A stretch of 64,000 nucleotides of DNA from assembly GCA_014529385.2 (NCBI GenBank), contig CM043970.1, positions 46,032,279 through 46,096,278 of the forward strand, in the 5' to 3' direction. The DNA is from Adiantum capillus-veneris (lineage: Eukaryota > Streptophyta > Polypodiopsida > Polypodiales > Pteridaceae). A model generated the notes under the pieces. The model made no database searches. It saw only the letters and a list, made by a program, of their open reading frames with translations, and was not told the origin of the DNA. Positions 12,322-21,231 of the stretch are shown here, in pieces; position 1 is the first letter of the stretch, and each line of letters starts with the position of its first letter. A program made the translations under genes and the position numbers.

Positions 12322-13908
12322 AGACATCCTATGCGTAGGATGTCTATATGCTCAGAATTTAACAAAATTTGGTCGAGATACTCCCCTTAAGTCCAACAAC
12401 ACAATGGTATGCTCAGAATTTCATTTGGACCTAAAAATGGCCTTGAGACATCCTATGCGTAGGATGTCTTTTTGCTCAGAATGACTTGAAATTTTCACCC
12501 CAGCTTCTCCTTGGTGTGCTGATCACAGTGGTGTGCTCATAGGTTGGTTTGGAGTCCTAAATCAAGCTGGAGACATCCTATGCGTAGGATGTCTAACTGT
12601 TCAGATTTTGTCCAAACTTGATCCCAAGATTCTTCTAGTGCTCAACAACCCAATGGTATACTCAAAATTGAATTTGGATGCCAATAGGTCAAGATTTAGG
12701 CTGCAAGAGCTTCTAGTGCACTCCAAGAGTAAGATGTCTGACAATTCTTGTCTTTGCTTGGTAAATAGGCCAAACAAGGTCCAAATTCACTTTTGGAAAA
12801 AGTTCTGGAATCCTTGAGACACTTAGAACCTCCCTTTATGGCTAAAGTAGAATTTTGACCACTTTATGACCCTGGAGACATCCTACGCGTAGGATGTCTT
12901 TTTGCTCTGTTTCAGCTCAAACTTGCAGTGTAGCTTCCCCTTGATGTGCTAAACTCACAGCTCTTTTACTTTTTGATTCTGACACCTATAGGTTGGTCAA
13001 ATGATCAAGAATTTGTTCCAAAAGCCTGATGTCTGTTCTGATGAATTCCCAAGACAAATCAACTCCAAACTGGACCAAAATTGAATAGGAGGCTTGCCTA
13101 AGGCTATACAACACCCTCCTATGTCCACAGTTTGAATTTGGCCTCTAAATCATGCCTTAGACATCCTACGTGTAGGATGTCTAACTGCTCAGAATTGCCC
13201 CAAATTTGAACCACAGACTCTCCTTAAGGTGCTGATCACTGTGGTATGCTCATAGGTTGATTTGGAGTGCTAAATCATGGTGAAAACATCCTACGCGTAG
13301 GATGTCTAAGTGCTTAGAATTGCCCCAAATTTGAGCCATAGCTTCCCCTTGATGTCAGCAACCCAATGCTATGCCTAGATTTTAATTTGGATGTCAAAAG
13401 ACCCCAAAACTAGCTATCCTTGCCTTTTTCAGTCATAAATGCTAAAGGGTAGGATGTCTGGCAATTCTTGTCTTTTGACTTTGATCTGTCAAAATTTGGT
13501 CAAATTTCCACTTTCCAGGTGAAATAGGGTAAAACCTACCTTCTAAACACACCGGTCAACTTAGAATTTCAAAATTTCCACCAGATCACCCTGTAGACAT
13601 TCTACGCGTAGGATGTCTACTGCTTATTTTTTCAAACTGAAGTGTCCCTGATGCTTCCTTATGCTCTCAACAAGTGCAAATATGCTTCACAATTGCAAAA
13701 ACATGCAAAAATCACTCAATTTAAGCCTTTTCTGAAATTTTACGTTTTCTGACTCCGCCTTTTGGCTTTTGGTCAGCAAAAATAGGAAAAAGCACCCAAG
13801 TCAATATGTTACTAGGGCAAAACCTACCCTCTGAACCCACTGGTGCAGTCAGAATTTTCAAATTTGGTCTCCAGAACCCCCTTGAGACATCCTACGTGTA
13901 GGATGTCT
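12322..13908. repeat. eight-copy palindrome array in gypsy leader
   Basis: A 24-bp palindrome (half-site AGACATCCTA, centre CGCG, then the reverse complement) or a close variant occurs at 12322, 12446, 12571, 12876, 13159, 13284, 13595 and 13885. Half-copies lie near 12727 and 13448. Copies 12876 is perfect; the others have one or two changes, mostly in the CGCG centre (TGCG, CGTG) or the left half-site. Spacings are 124, 125, 305, 283, 125, 311 and 290 bp, consistent with a ~125-155-bp unit in which some palindromes have decayed. Confidence 0.92.
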
Positions 13909-14432
13909 ATGTTTACAGAATTGCAGGTTTTCTTCACAGAATCCTTGCAAATGCTCTTTTATATGCACAGCATCAGTCAGTCATACAAAAATATCCACAA
14001 AAGCTTGTTTAATGCATTTTTACCCTCAAAAGCACACTTTTTCGTGATTTCAAATGCAATCAAGCACTTTAGCAAATAATTCAATGCTGAATAGCTCTAG
14101 ATCAGAATCGAATCACTGACCTGAAGCTACTCCTACAAATCATATGGGGTTTTGCATCTATGAGTAGAAAAACGCTTCACTGCCACACACGGACTAGTAA
14201 ACGCTTTTATCACCTCACAAATCACTCGACCACCAACAACTACTCTAATCCACAGATCCTAACTAAACCTATCTAGTTGCAGACCCTCGGCAAGACACAC
14301 GCTTCCTGGCTATCCACTTGATCGCGGAATATCCTCTTCCGGATCCACTTAAGAAAAACGCTTTCTTTAGCCGAAACTAAATCAAGCAACCATCACATGA
14401 GTGTTAGTAGGAAACCTACTTAGGTCCTTGTG

Positions 14433-14450
14433 TCCCCGGCAACGGTGCCA
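14433..14450 (-). other. primer-binding site of gypsy element
   Basis: On the minus strand TGGCACCGTTGCCGGGGA starts one base inside the 5' LTR. It resembles the TGGCGCCGTTGCCGGGGA-type sites of many plant gypsy elements, which match the 3' end of a tRNA (Asp-like); the tRNA assignment is tentative. Confidence 0.75.
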
Positions 14451-14451
14451 A

Positions 14452-15388
14452 TGTTGGATGGAGAGACTCACACACCCATGAAGTGCATGCAAACACTACC
14501 TAGATCAACATAATGTCAATCGAGGACACAGATGACACGATAGGCACATGGAGGAAATCTCTTTAGCTTGTCAGGCCGAGACCATCCTACACATACAACA
14601 CTCTGGAAGGCCAACTAAACCACAATCAAGAACCTCACTGCTCTCAACTACACCACCTAGCCACATACACACATACGGAAGGTAACTCACCTAATCATGC
14701 CAGATTCGTACGAAACTTAAGGAACACCATCCCCTCACTAGGATACACCTTTCTCTACGCTTCTACACTCAAAACCCATATGCGGAAAACGCGTAGGATG
14801 ACAGAGCAGAATTTTGAAAGTGCCAAAACTGAAATTTATGAGTACCTATGCGTAGCTTATGTCGCCACGATTCTATAGACTACTAGCACGCAGAAAACAG
14901 ACATCGTTTGATACACTTACGGCCACAAATAGCTCATAATGCGTCGGCGTGTGCGCTTCGTCTCGTGTGGAATGCTTGGCGTTGTTGCGTAGCTCTCCTC
15001 GAGCCTACAACAATGGTGCAGTCGGATCTCCAATGTGTTGAGCGAGTCGGGCGTAGCGAGAGGATAAAGCTCACGCTCACTCTCTTTCTCTCTCACACAC
15101 AGTAGACGGCACCGCTAAAGTTTTGATTATGATAAAAGTCCTTTTTACAAAATGACCTAGGTACCTTATATCCTAAGGCTACCTTAACCAAAAATGGGGT
15201 TGAAAGGGTCAAATGGCTTTGTATTTACAATCTGGAAGTGCCATTGCACCCCGGCTTCTGAAACTAGAATAACTACTCATTACAAATGACGTTTATAGCC
15301 ATAATCCGTAGCATTTCATAACTCGCAAAAGATACGACTTTGGTATGAAACTTGAGATATGTTGTGTTGTTGACCCAGCGGTTCAACA
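14452..15388 (-). repeat. gypsy element 5' LTR
   Basis: Starts TGTTGGATGG and ends GGTTCAACA on the plus strand. Direct copy of 4296-5235 with few substitutions and small indels. Flanked on the right by the GCCAC duplication (15389-15393). Confidence 0.93.
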
Positions 15389-15989
15389 GCCACCATTGGC
15401 TAAAGTATGATTGAGCATGTGGAATTATTCAACTCTTCCGAGCTTTGCAAGAGTTGGGTCCTCATCTGCATCATCATCACCAGCAGCGTCATCTTCCTCA
15501 TCATTGCCCTCCTCACTGAAGGGATGATGACCTCAGAGCAGCTTTCTCATTGAAAGGCGGGATGCTGACCTCAGAGCATCTTTCGCATTGAAAGACGGGA
15601 CGTTGTCTGATGCAAGGTCTGATGAGAGCAGCATTTCCACTGAAAGGACCTCTATGGTGCAGTGACCTCAATTGTCCTCCTAGTTTGCTTCCCTGGAGTC
15701 GCCTCCCCCGCTCCACTACTGAATGCAAGTCATCCTGCCTAATTATTGCGATACAGTGTTCAAGAAAAATGTGTCAAAGCTTAATATCGTGCCGTTTACA
15801 ATTTCAAAAATGCCGGTTGAAGGCAAGCCTAAAGGGGAAATTCCTCCCCAGAATAGAGAAAAATAGTGTAAATATTCAAAAAAATGACCTTACTTTTAAT
15901 TTTTCCTCTTGACAAATTTAAGAAGGATGTTTGGGAAAATGGTTTTTGCGATAGCAATCATCAATCATCAATTCCTCTCCATGGGGAAC

Positions 15990-16035
<46 letters not shown>

Positions 16036-16440
16036 CGCCAAAGCGCTGTCCTGAGGCTCTCTCTCTCTCTCCATCAAAGCACTGTCACGATTCTCCTTAT
16101 TCTCTCTCTCTCTCTCTCATACGCACACAGATGACACTGGTAGGGTTCTTTCTTTTAGCACAGGGACCTGCAAATTGCAATCCACCTCAGTGAGCGCACT
16201 TGACCGCCCCCGGCCTTGGGGCCTACTTCATTATCATTACCCTCATCATTGGGTTCCACACTCTGTGTGCTGAAGCTGAGGCTCGCTGGCTGAGGCTCTC
16301 TCTCTCTCTCTAAGTGTCTCTGTGCTCTCGCCTGTCCATTGTTTCACTTTGCGTAGGGCACACTGGTCTAGATTTTGAAAGCTACCGAATGAAGCTTATG
16401 CTGACACCTGGCCGCCTGAATGCCTCTCTCCTTCACTATA
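15389..16440 (+). repeat. tandem array unit 2, right part
   Basis: Continuation of unit 2 after the LTR element, running from GCCACCATTGGCTAAAG through short (CT)n tracts to the anchor of unit 3. Its microsatellites are short compared with unit 1. No gene. Confidence 0.8.
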
Positions 16441-17136
16441 GAACCAAAAAACCTGGCTCCTAAAGCGTCTTTGGGTAGAAACTTAGCTAAGCATAGCAAA
16501 ATTCTAAACCAATGGGTGATTGCCACCATTGGCTAAAGTATGATTGAGCAGGTGGAATTATTCAACTCTTCAGAGCTTTGCAAGAGTTGGGTCCTCATCT
16601 GCATCATCATCACCAGCAACGTCATCTTCCTCATCATTGCCCTCCTCACTGAAGGGATGGTGACCTCAGAGCAGCTTTCTCATTGAAAGGCGAGATGCTA
16701 ACCTCAGAGCAGCTTTCGCATTGAAAGACGTGACGTTGTCTGATGCAAGGTCTGATGAGAGGAGCCTTTCCACTGAAAGATAGGACGTCTATGGTCATGC
16801 TCGAGTCGCACTGACCTCAATTGTCCTCCTCAAGTCCTAAGTTTCTTCCCTGGAGTCGCCTTCCCCGCTCCACTACTGAATGCAAGTCATCTCGTGATAC
16901 AATGTTCAAGAAAAATGTGTCAAAGCTTAATATCATGCCGTTTTCAATTTCAAAAATGCCGGTTGAAGGCAAGCCTAAAGGAGAAATTCCGCCCCAGAAT
17001 AGAGAAAAATAGTGTAAATATTTGAAAAAATGACCTCACTTTTAATTTTTTCCTCTTGACAAATTTAAGAAGGATGGTTAAGAAAATGGTTTTTGCGATA
17101 GCAATGGTCAATCATCAATTCCTCTCCATGGGGAAC

Positions 17137-17140
<4 letters not shown>

Positions 17141-17231
<91 letters not shown>
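17141..17231. repeat. (CT)n microsatellite
   Basis: About 45 CT units; the paralogous tracts are 48 bp (3274-3321) in unit 1 and ~40 bp (15992-16033) in unit 2. Confidence 0.95.
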
Positions 17232-17235
<4 letters not shown>

Positions 17236-17545
17236 GACGATGTCATTGTTATTGACACTGTAGAGGAAAAGTGTGCCTCAACTTAACCTTTGAGCCGGTT
17301 GAAAAATCAAAACGACCTATTGAAGGGAGGCAATGTTCGGGAAAAAATGTGTCTCAACTTAATATCGTGCCGTTTTCAATTTCAAAAATGACGGTGGAAG
17401 GCAAGCAAAAAAGGAGAAATTCTGCTCCAAAATAGAGAAAAATAGTGTAAAATCCCAAAAAACAATGTAATTTTTAAAAGATTCATCTTGGAAAATTCAA
17501 GGAAAGGAATTCTCTATGTCTGGAAAAATTCAAGGAAAGGATTTC

Positions 17546-17586
<41 letters not shown>

Positions 17587-17606
17587 GCATCAAAGCGTTG
17601 GCCTGA

Positions 17607-17661
<55 letters not shown>

Positions 17662-17754
17662 AAAGCACTGTCACGATTCTCTCTCTCTCTCATACGCACA
17701 CAGACGACACTGGTAGGGTTCTCTCTCTTAGCGCAAGGACCTGCAAATTGCAAT

Positions 17755-17969
17755 CAGTGCTAAAAAAAAAAACCTAGGTTTGGTGTAATCCCACCTACAA
17801 ATTTTGAAATCACCTCTAAATTTTATATTTAAAGGTGAGAAAACCTACAAAAATTTGCAAAAAATTAGTGTAATTTGGCGTAAAAACCTTCAAATTTTGT
17901 CAATTTACTCTGTTGTTTCATAGATGTAGGTTTGCCAAGTTTTTGGAAAAAGGTTTTTTTCGAGCACTG
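17755..17969. mobile_element. hAT-like MITE (215 bp)
   Basis: Inverted termini CAGTGCT...AGCACTG are followed inward by A-rich/T-rich runs, and the element is flanked on both sides by the 8-bp duplication ATTGCAAT (17747-17754 and 17970-17977). The same position in units 1 and 2 reads ATTGCAATCC without insertion, so this is a clean transposition event. An 8-bp duplication and CAG-type ends fit the hAT superfamily. The interior is AT-rich and codes for nothing, so it depends on a transposase elsewhere. Confidence 0.93.
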
Positions 17970-18279
17970 ATTGCAATCCACCTCAGTGAGCGCATGTTAC
18001 CGCCGCCGGCCCTGGGGCCTGCTTCATCATCATCGCCCTCGTCATCGGGTTCCACACTCTGTGTGCTGAAGCTCTGAGGCTTGCTGGCTGAGGCTCTCTC
18101 TCTCTCTCTCTCTCTCTCTCTAAGGTCTCTGTGCTATCGCCTGTCCACTGTTTCACTTTGCGTAGGGCACACTGGCCTGGATTTTGAAAGCTACCAGATG
18201 AAGCTTATGCTGACACCTGGCCGCCTAAATTCATCTCTCCTTCATCTATAGTATATATAGATGCATTGAAATGCCGCAT

Positions 18280-18360
18280 ACTTTAGTGAACGCATGTGGC
18301 CGTGGTGGTTAGAGCACATGCATTACACGTGGGAGGTCGTGGGTTCGAGGGCTAATTTGA
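18280..18360 (+). ncRNA. tRNA-Val-like SINE head
   Basis: GTGGTTAGAGCACATGC (box A region), TTACACG at the anticodon-loop position and GTGGGTTCGAGG (box B region) follow in tRNA order and spacing, close to plant tRNA-Val(CAC). The acceptor stem is not closed, so it is not a working tRNA gene; a tRNA-derived SINE or tRNA relic is the better reading. The 3' end of the element is not defined. Confidence 0.55.
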
Positions 18361-18622
18361 GTGCAAACACAAATTTACTTACCGGGTTGAATTTAGTTTT
18401 TTGCCCTGAATTTACTTGACCCGAATTTACAAAAATGCATCCAATATCCCAAATGACCCCCACTATCGATCCCATTTGAAAATGCCCGTTCCATATAGTG
18501 CGGAGGCGGAGTCGAGGATGGGTTGGTGGACTGGAGGTGAGGAGCACCCTTGTTAAAGGCACAGATGTTGAGTAGCTTAATCTGGGTGGGATGTGAAAAG
18601 GCACAACCTCTTAGCAACACAC

Positions 18623-18625
<3 letters not shown>

Positions 18626-18706
<81 letters not shown>
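18626..18706. repeat. (GA)n microsatellite
   Basis: About 40 GA units with no coding frame around it. Confidence 0.95.
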
Positions 18707-18710
<4 letters not shown>

Positions 18711-18840
18711 ATGAGTCCTTTTTATCACCGAGAGGCACCTTCAGAGGAGGAGACCAACATGATTAAGCTATGGAGCAGCTGCCTCTTTATTTTTCGACAG
18801 GTGAATCTGCAACCCCCACTCGCCAGGCTTCGAGGCCCTC

Positions 18841-18841
<1 letters not shown>

Positions 18842-18875
<34 letters not shown>

Positions 18876-19103
18876 CTATCAAGTATTTAGTCTCTCTCTC
18901 AATAGGAATAGTTTTGGGTCTTAGTATTGGTAGTCAAGGGTGACTTATTTGGCATTCTTTTAATAGTGCCGCATGGCTGCATGCCAGTCGATGCCCATGG
19001 GAGATTATTTGCCAAATAAGTCACCCTTGGCTACCGATACTATGACCCAAAACTACTCTTAGAGAGCGAGGGGGGGGAAAGAGAGAGACTAATAATCCTA
19101 GAT

Positions 19104-19166
<63 letters not shown>
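18842..19166. mobile_element. foldback element with (CT)n / (GA)n tips
   Basis: The left arm, 18842-18954, runs from (CT)n through GTTTTGGGTC to GGGTGACTTATTTGGCA. The right arm, 19010-19166, is its reverse complement, starting TGCCAAATAAGTCACCC and ending in (GA)n. The loop is ~55 bp. Complementary microsatellites at the tips extend the stem. No coding capacity and no clear target duplication, so a foldback/MITE is inferred from structure alone. Confidence 0.7.
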
Positions 19167-19169
<3 letters not shown>

Positions 19170-19216
19170 ATTATCGTCCTCGGAGGTCAAATATGACCTA
19201 TGGGACCAAAATTACA
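19167..19216 (+). repeat. GA-tract-linked repeat, copy 1
   Basis: Directly after the (GA)n tract comes TTTTATTATCGTCC and then AATATGACCTATGGGACCAA. The same arrangement recurs at 46598-46645 and, reversed, at 55270-55350. Confidence 0.6.
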
Positions 19217-19249
19217 TGTGATGTAGTATGTGTGGCTGATGAGTGACTT

Positions 19250-19541
19250 TGTCATAATAGCTAATATCTAATTCTCCTGAATGATTTTCTCATGTTAAAC
19301 TGATCATTTAATATGGGGAAGTACCAGGGAAGAAAAAGCTAGAATATTGGTTAAGCTGGTAGATCGGCCATAGTAGGGATCCAAAGGAGGGAAAATAGGG
19401 ATCCAAAGGGGGGGCCATCTGCAAAAGAGCAATGTGCAACAATGGGCTTCAAAGACCCTAAGGTTCAGCCCATTAAGACTTCCAAAATGCTAAGTTTCCA
19501 AAATACAAAGGTTATGTCCAATGGTCCAACCCTAGGGAAAG
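19250..19541 (+). repeat. repeat R2 copy 1, first part
   Basis: Starts TGTCATAATAGCTAATATC. It matches the start of the 34564-36012 repeat through TGATTTTCTCATGTTAAACTGATCATTTAAT. Cut by copia-A; GAAAG at 19537-19541 is the left target duplication. Confidence 0.7.
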
Positions 19542-20341
19542 TGTTAAGTATGGAGCCTGATTTACCCTTGTAATTTTCTGTGGTAAAAGCGCACATTTGT
19601 AAGGCCCCCATTATGAGGAGAAGCCATCGTGCGTGAAGGAAAATCACTCACCGGAAACCAAAATTTTCACGGACAAGAATCAGGGGCAACTTTAAAGGCC
19701 TCGGGGGCGAAGGCCCCCGAGACTTTTTTTTTCGCCGGAATATTCTTTTTCGCCGGACGGCGGCCGGAAAGTGGTCGGAAAACAACCGGTCGGTTGGCCG
19801 GTGGCCGATAGTCAATGGCCGATGGCCGGTGGTTGGAAGTCAATGGCCGGTGGCCGGTGGTCGGAAGTCAATGGCCGGTGGCCAGTGGCCAAATTCAAAA
19901 GCGGACTTGTCTTCTCAAGGGCGGCCACACATGGGCGGATTGGAGGGTCCGATTTGGACTTATTCGCACAAGGGCGGCTACACATGGCTGTCTCTCATAA
20001 GAGAGGGCAGCCCTTTTGGCCTATAAAAGGAGGCCATTTCTACACACATTTCATAGTGTGTGAAGTTGATGCAACAAGGTGAGTGTGAGGTGGTGAGAGT
20101 GAAGCAAGGTGGGAGCTCCATTAAGGGTATAATCCTTTTGTAAACTACTTCTTGTTTTGAAGTACTAAAGCCATTGAGTGGCTGCTTTCCCGTGGACGTA
20201 GCCCACATTGGGTGAACCACGTATATCGTGTGTACTCTCTCTCTCTCTCTCTCTACTCTATAATCTCGTGTATGTAAATCTGTCTCTCTCCATTAAGTAA
20301 TCTACTCAATTATCTATTTAGCTGCGTCTTATTTCCTAACA
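19542..20341 (+). repeat. copia-A 5' LTR
   Basis: 800 bp. It includes a GGCCGGTGGCCGG-rich minisatellite (about 19740-19890), a TATA box (TATAAAAGG at 20022) preceded by a GC-rich stretch, and a short (CT)n before the end. Ends CCTAACA. Confidence 0.93.
20022..20030 (+). promoter_or_regulatory. TATA box of copia-A 5' LTR
   Basis: TATAAAAGG is a close match to the plant TATA consensus, ~320 bp before the end of the LTR; the 3' LTR has the same box at 24864. Confidence 0.7.
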
Positions 20342-20343
20342 AC

Positions 20344-20355
20344 TGGTATCAGAGC
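20344..20355 (+). other. copia-A primer-binding site
   Basis: TGGTATCAGAGC, the standard complement of plant initiator tRNA-Met used by Ty1/copia elements, two bases after the 5' LTR. Confidence 0.93.
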
Positions 20356-20415
20356 AAGGTTTGCTCGTAGCTAAATTATCTCAAGGAAAAGATTTCCTTG
20401 AATTGAGTGGGAGTT

Positions 20416-21231
20416 ATGGCGGAGGAAGGGAAGCTCAAGATTGAGAAGTTCAACGGCAAAAACTACCAACATTGGAAGATGCAAATTGAAGACTATCTCT
20501 ACCAGAAGGACCTCTATTTGCCACTAGGCGGTCTTGCGAAGAAGCCCGCAACAATGGCAGATGAAGCATGGATTGTCCTTGATCGAAAGGCACTGGGAAC
20601 AATCTGGTTAAGCTTGGCGTCAACGGTGGCCTTCAATGTTTCGGAGATGAAGACCACGAAGGACTTGATGAAGTCACTTGACGACTTCTACGAGAAACCA
20701 TCGGCATCCAATAAGGTATTTCTTATGAAGCGCTTGTTCAATCTAAAGATGGCAGAGAATGTTCAGTTGCAGAACACCTAAATGACTTTAACACAAACAT
20801 AAGTCAACTTCGATCAGTGAAAATCAATTTCGATGACGAAGTGTGAGCTCTCCTTATACTATCATCTCTACCGGATAGTTGGGACAGCCTTGTGATGGCT
20901 GTAAGTAATTCTATCTCTGGCACAAATACTCTTAAGTTTGATGATGTTGTGGGTGTTCTCCTAAGTGAGGAAATGCGAAGGAGAAGCACAGGAGAATCAT
21001 CAAGTGCTGCACTATCAGTGGAAACAAGAGGAAGGCTTAAGGAGAGGTTCAAAAACCAAAAGGGTCGTGATCGCTCAAGGCGAGCAAGTCACGCACAAAG
21101 TCAGTTCTTGAATGTTGGAACTGCGGCAAGAAGGGCCAAGTCAAGAAGGATTGCTGGTCCAAGAAGAAGAAGGAGACAGAGTCTCAAGACAACAAGACAA
21201 CAAGCCAACATCGGAGGCCAATGTGGTAGGT
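20416..21231 (+). pseudogene. copia-A gag (frameshifted)
   Basis: From ATG at 20416 the frame reads a UBN2/DUF4219-type copia Gag (NGKNYQHWKMQIEDYL near the start) to a stop at about 20779. The sense frame moves by one base near 20765 (VAEHLNDFNTNISQL), meets a TGA at 20846 where Arg is expected, continues to about 21085, then shifts again to give the zinc knuckle CWNCGKKGQVKKDC. In that knuckle the metal-binding His is Gln. So at least two indels, one stop and a damaged knuckle: this copy probably cannot make working Gag. Confidence 0.85.

Larger units (their letters stand above)
11889..14451 (-). other. gypsy element leader with diverged tandem repeats
   Basis: 2.56 kb of non-coding leader between the 5' LTR and Gag. 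The stretch 12240-13910 is built of diverged ~125-155-bp repeats sharing TGCTCAGAATT, a CCCCTTGA-type segment and a 24-bp palindrome. From 13910 to 14450 there is no clear repeat; this end carries the primer-binding site. Confidence 0.8.
4296..15388 (-). mobile_element. complete Ty3/gypsy-type LTR retrotransposon lacking RT and integrase
   Basis: An 11.1-kb element read on the minus strand. It has 940- and 937-bp LTRs (TG...CA ends), a target duplication GCCAC on both sides, a primer-binding site beside the right LTR and a polypurine tract beside the left one. Coding order is Gag (decayed at its start), retropepsin, then a Trp-repeat ORF. I find no reverse transcriptase, RNase H or integrase motif anywhere in the 9.2-kb interior, so it is a non-autonomous gag-pro element that would need a partner's enzymes. 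Nearly identical LTRs suggest recent movement. An uninterrupted paralogue of the insertion site at 16517-16540 confirms the boundaries. Confidence 0.93.
16441..18250 (+). repeat. tandem array unit 3
   Basis: Third unit from the anchor GGCTCCTAAAGCGTC. It keeps the undisturbed GTGATTGCCACCATTGG junction at 16517-16540, the empty counterpart of the gypsy insertion site. It contains (CT)n at 17141-17231, 17550-17582 and 17609-17657, and a MITE at 17755-17969. The array ends near 18250. Confidence 0.78.

Noticed and set aside
12322-13908. CRISPR array
   Set aside because: The repeats are palindromes inside longer diverged tandem units of a retrotransposon leader, with irregular spacing and no cas genes, in a plant genome.
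18295-18352. Functional tRNA-Val gene
   Set aside because: The acceptor stem does not pair and the T arm is imperfect; a SINE head fits better.
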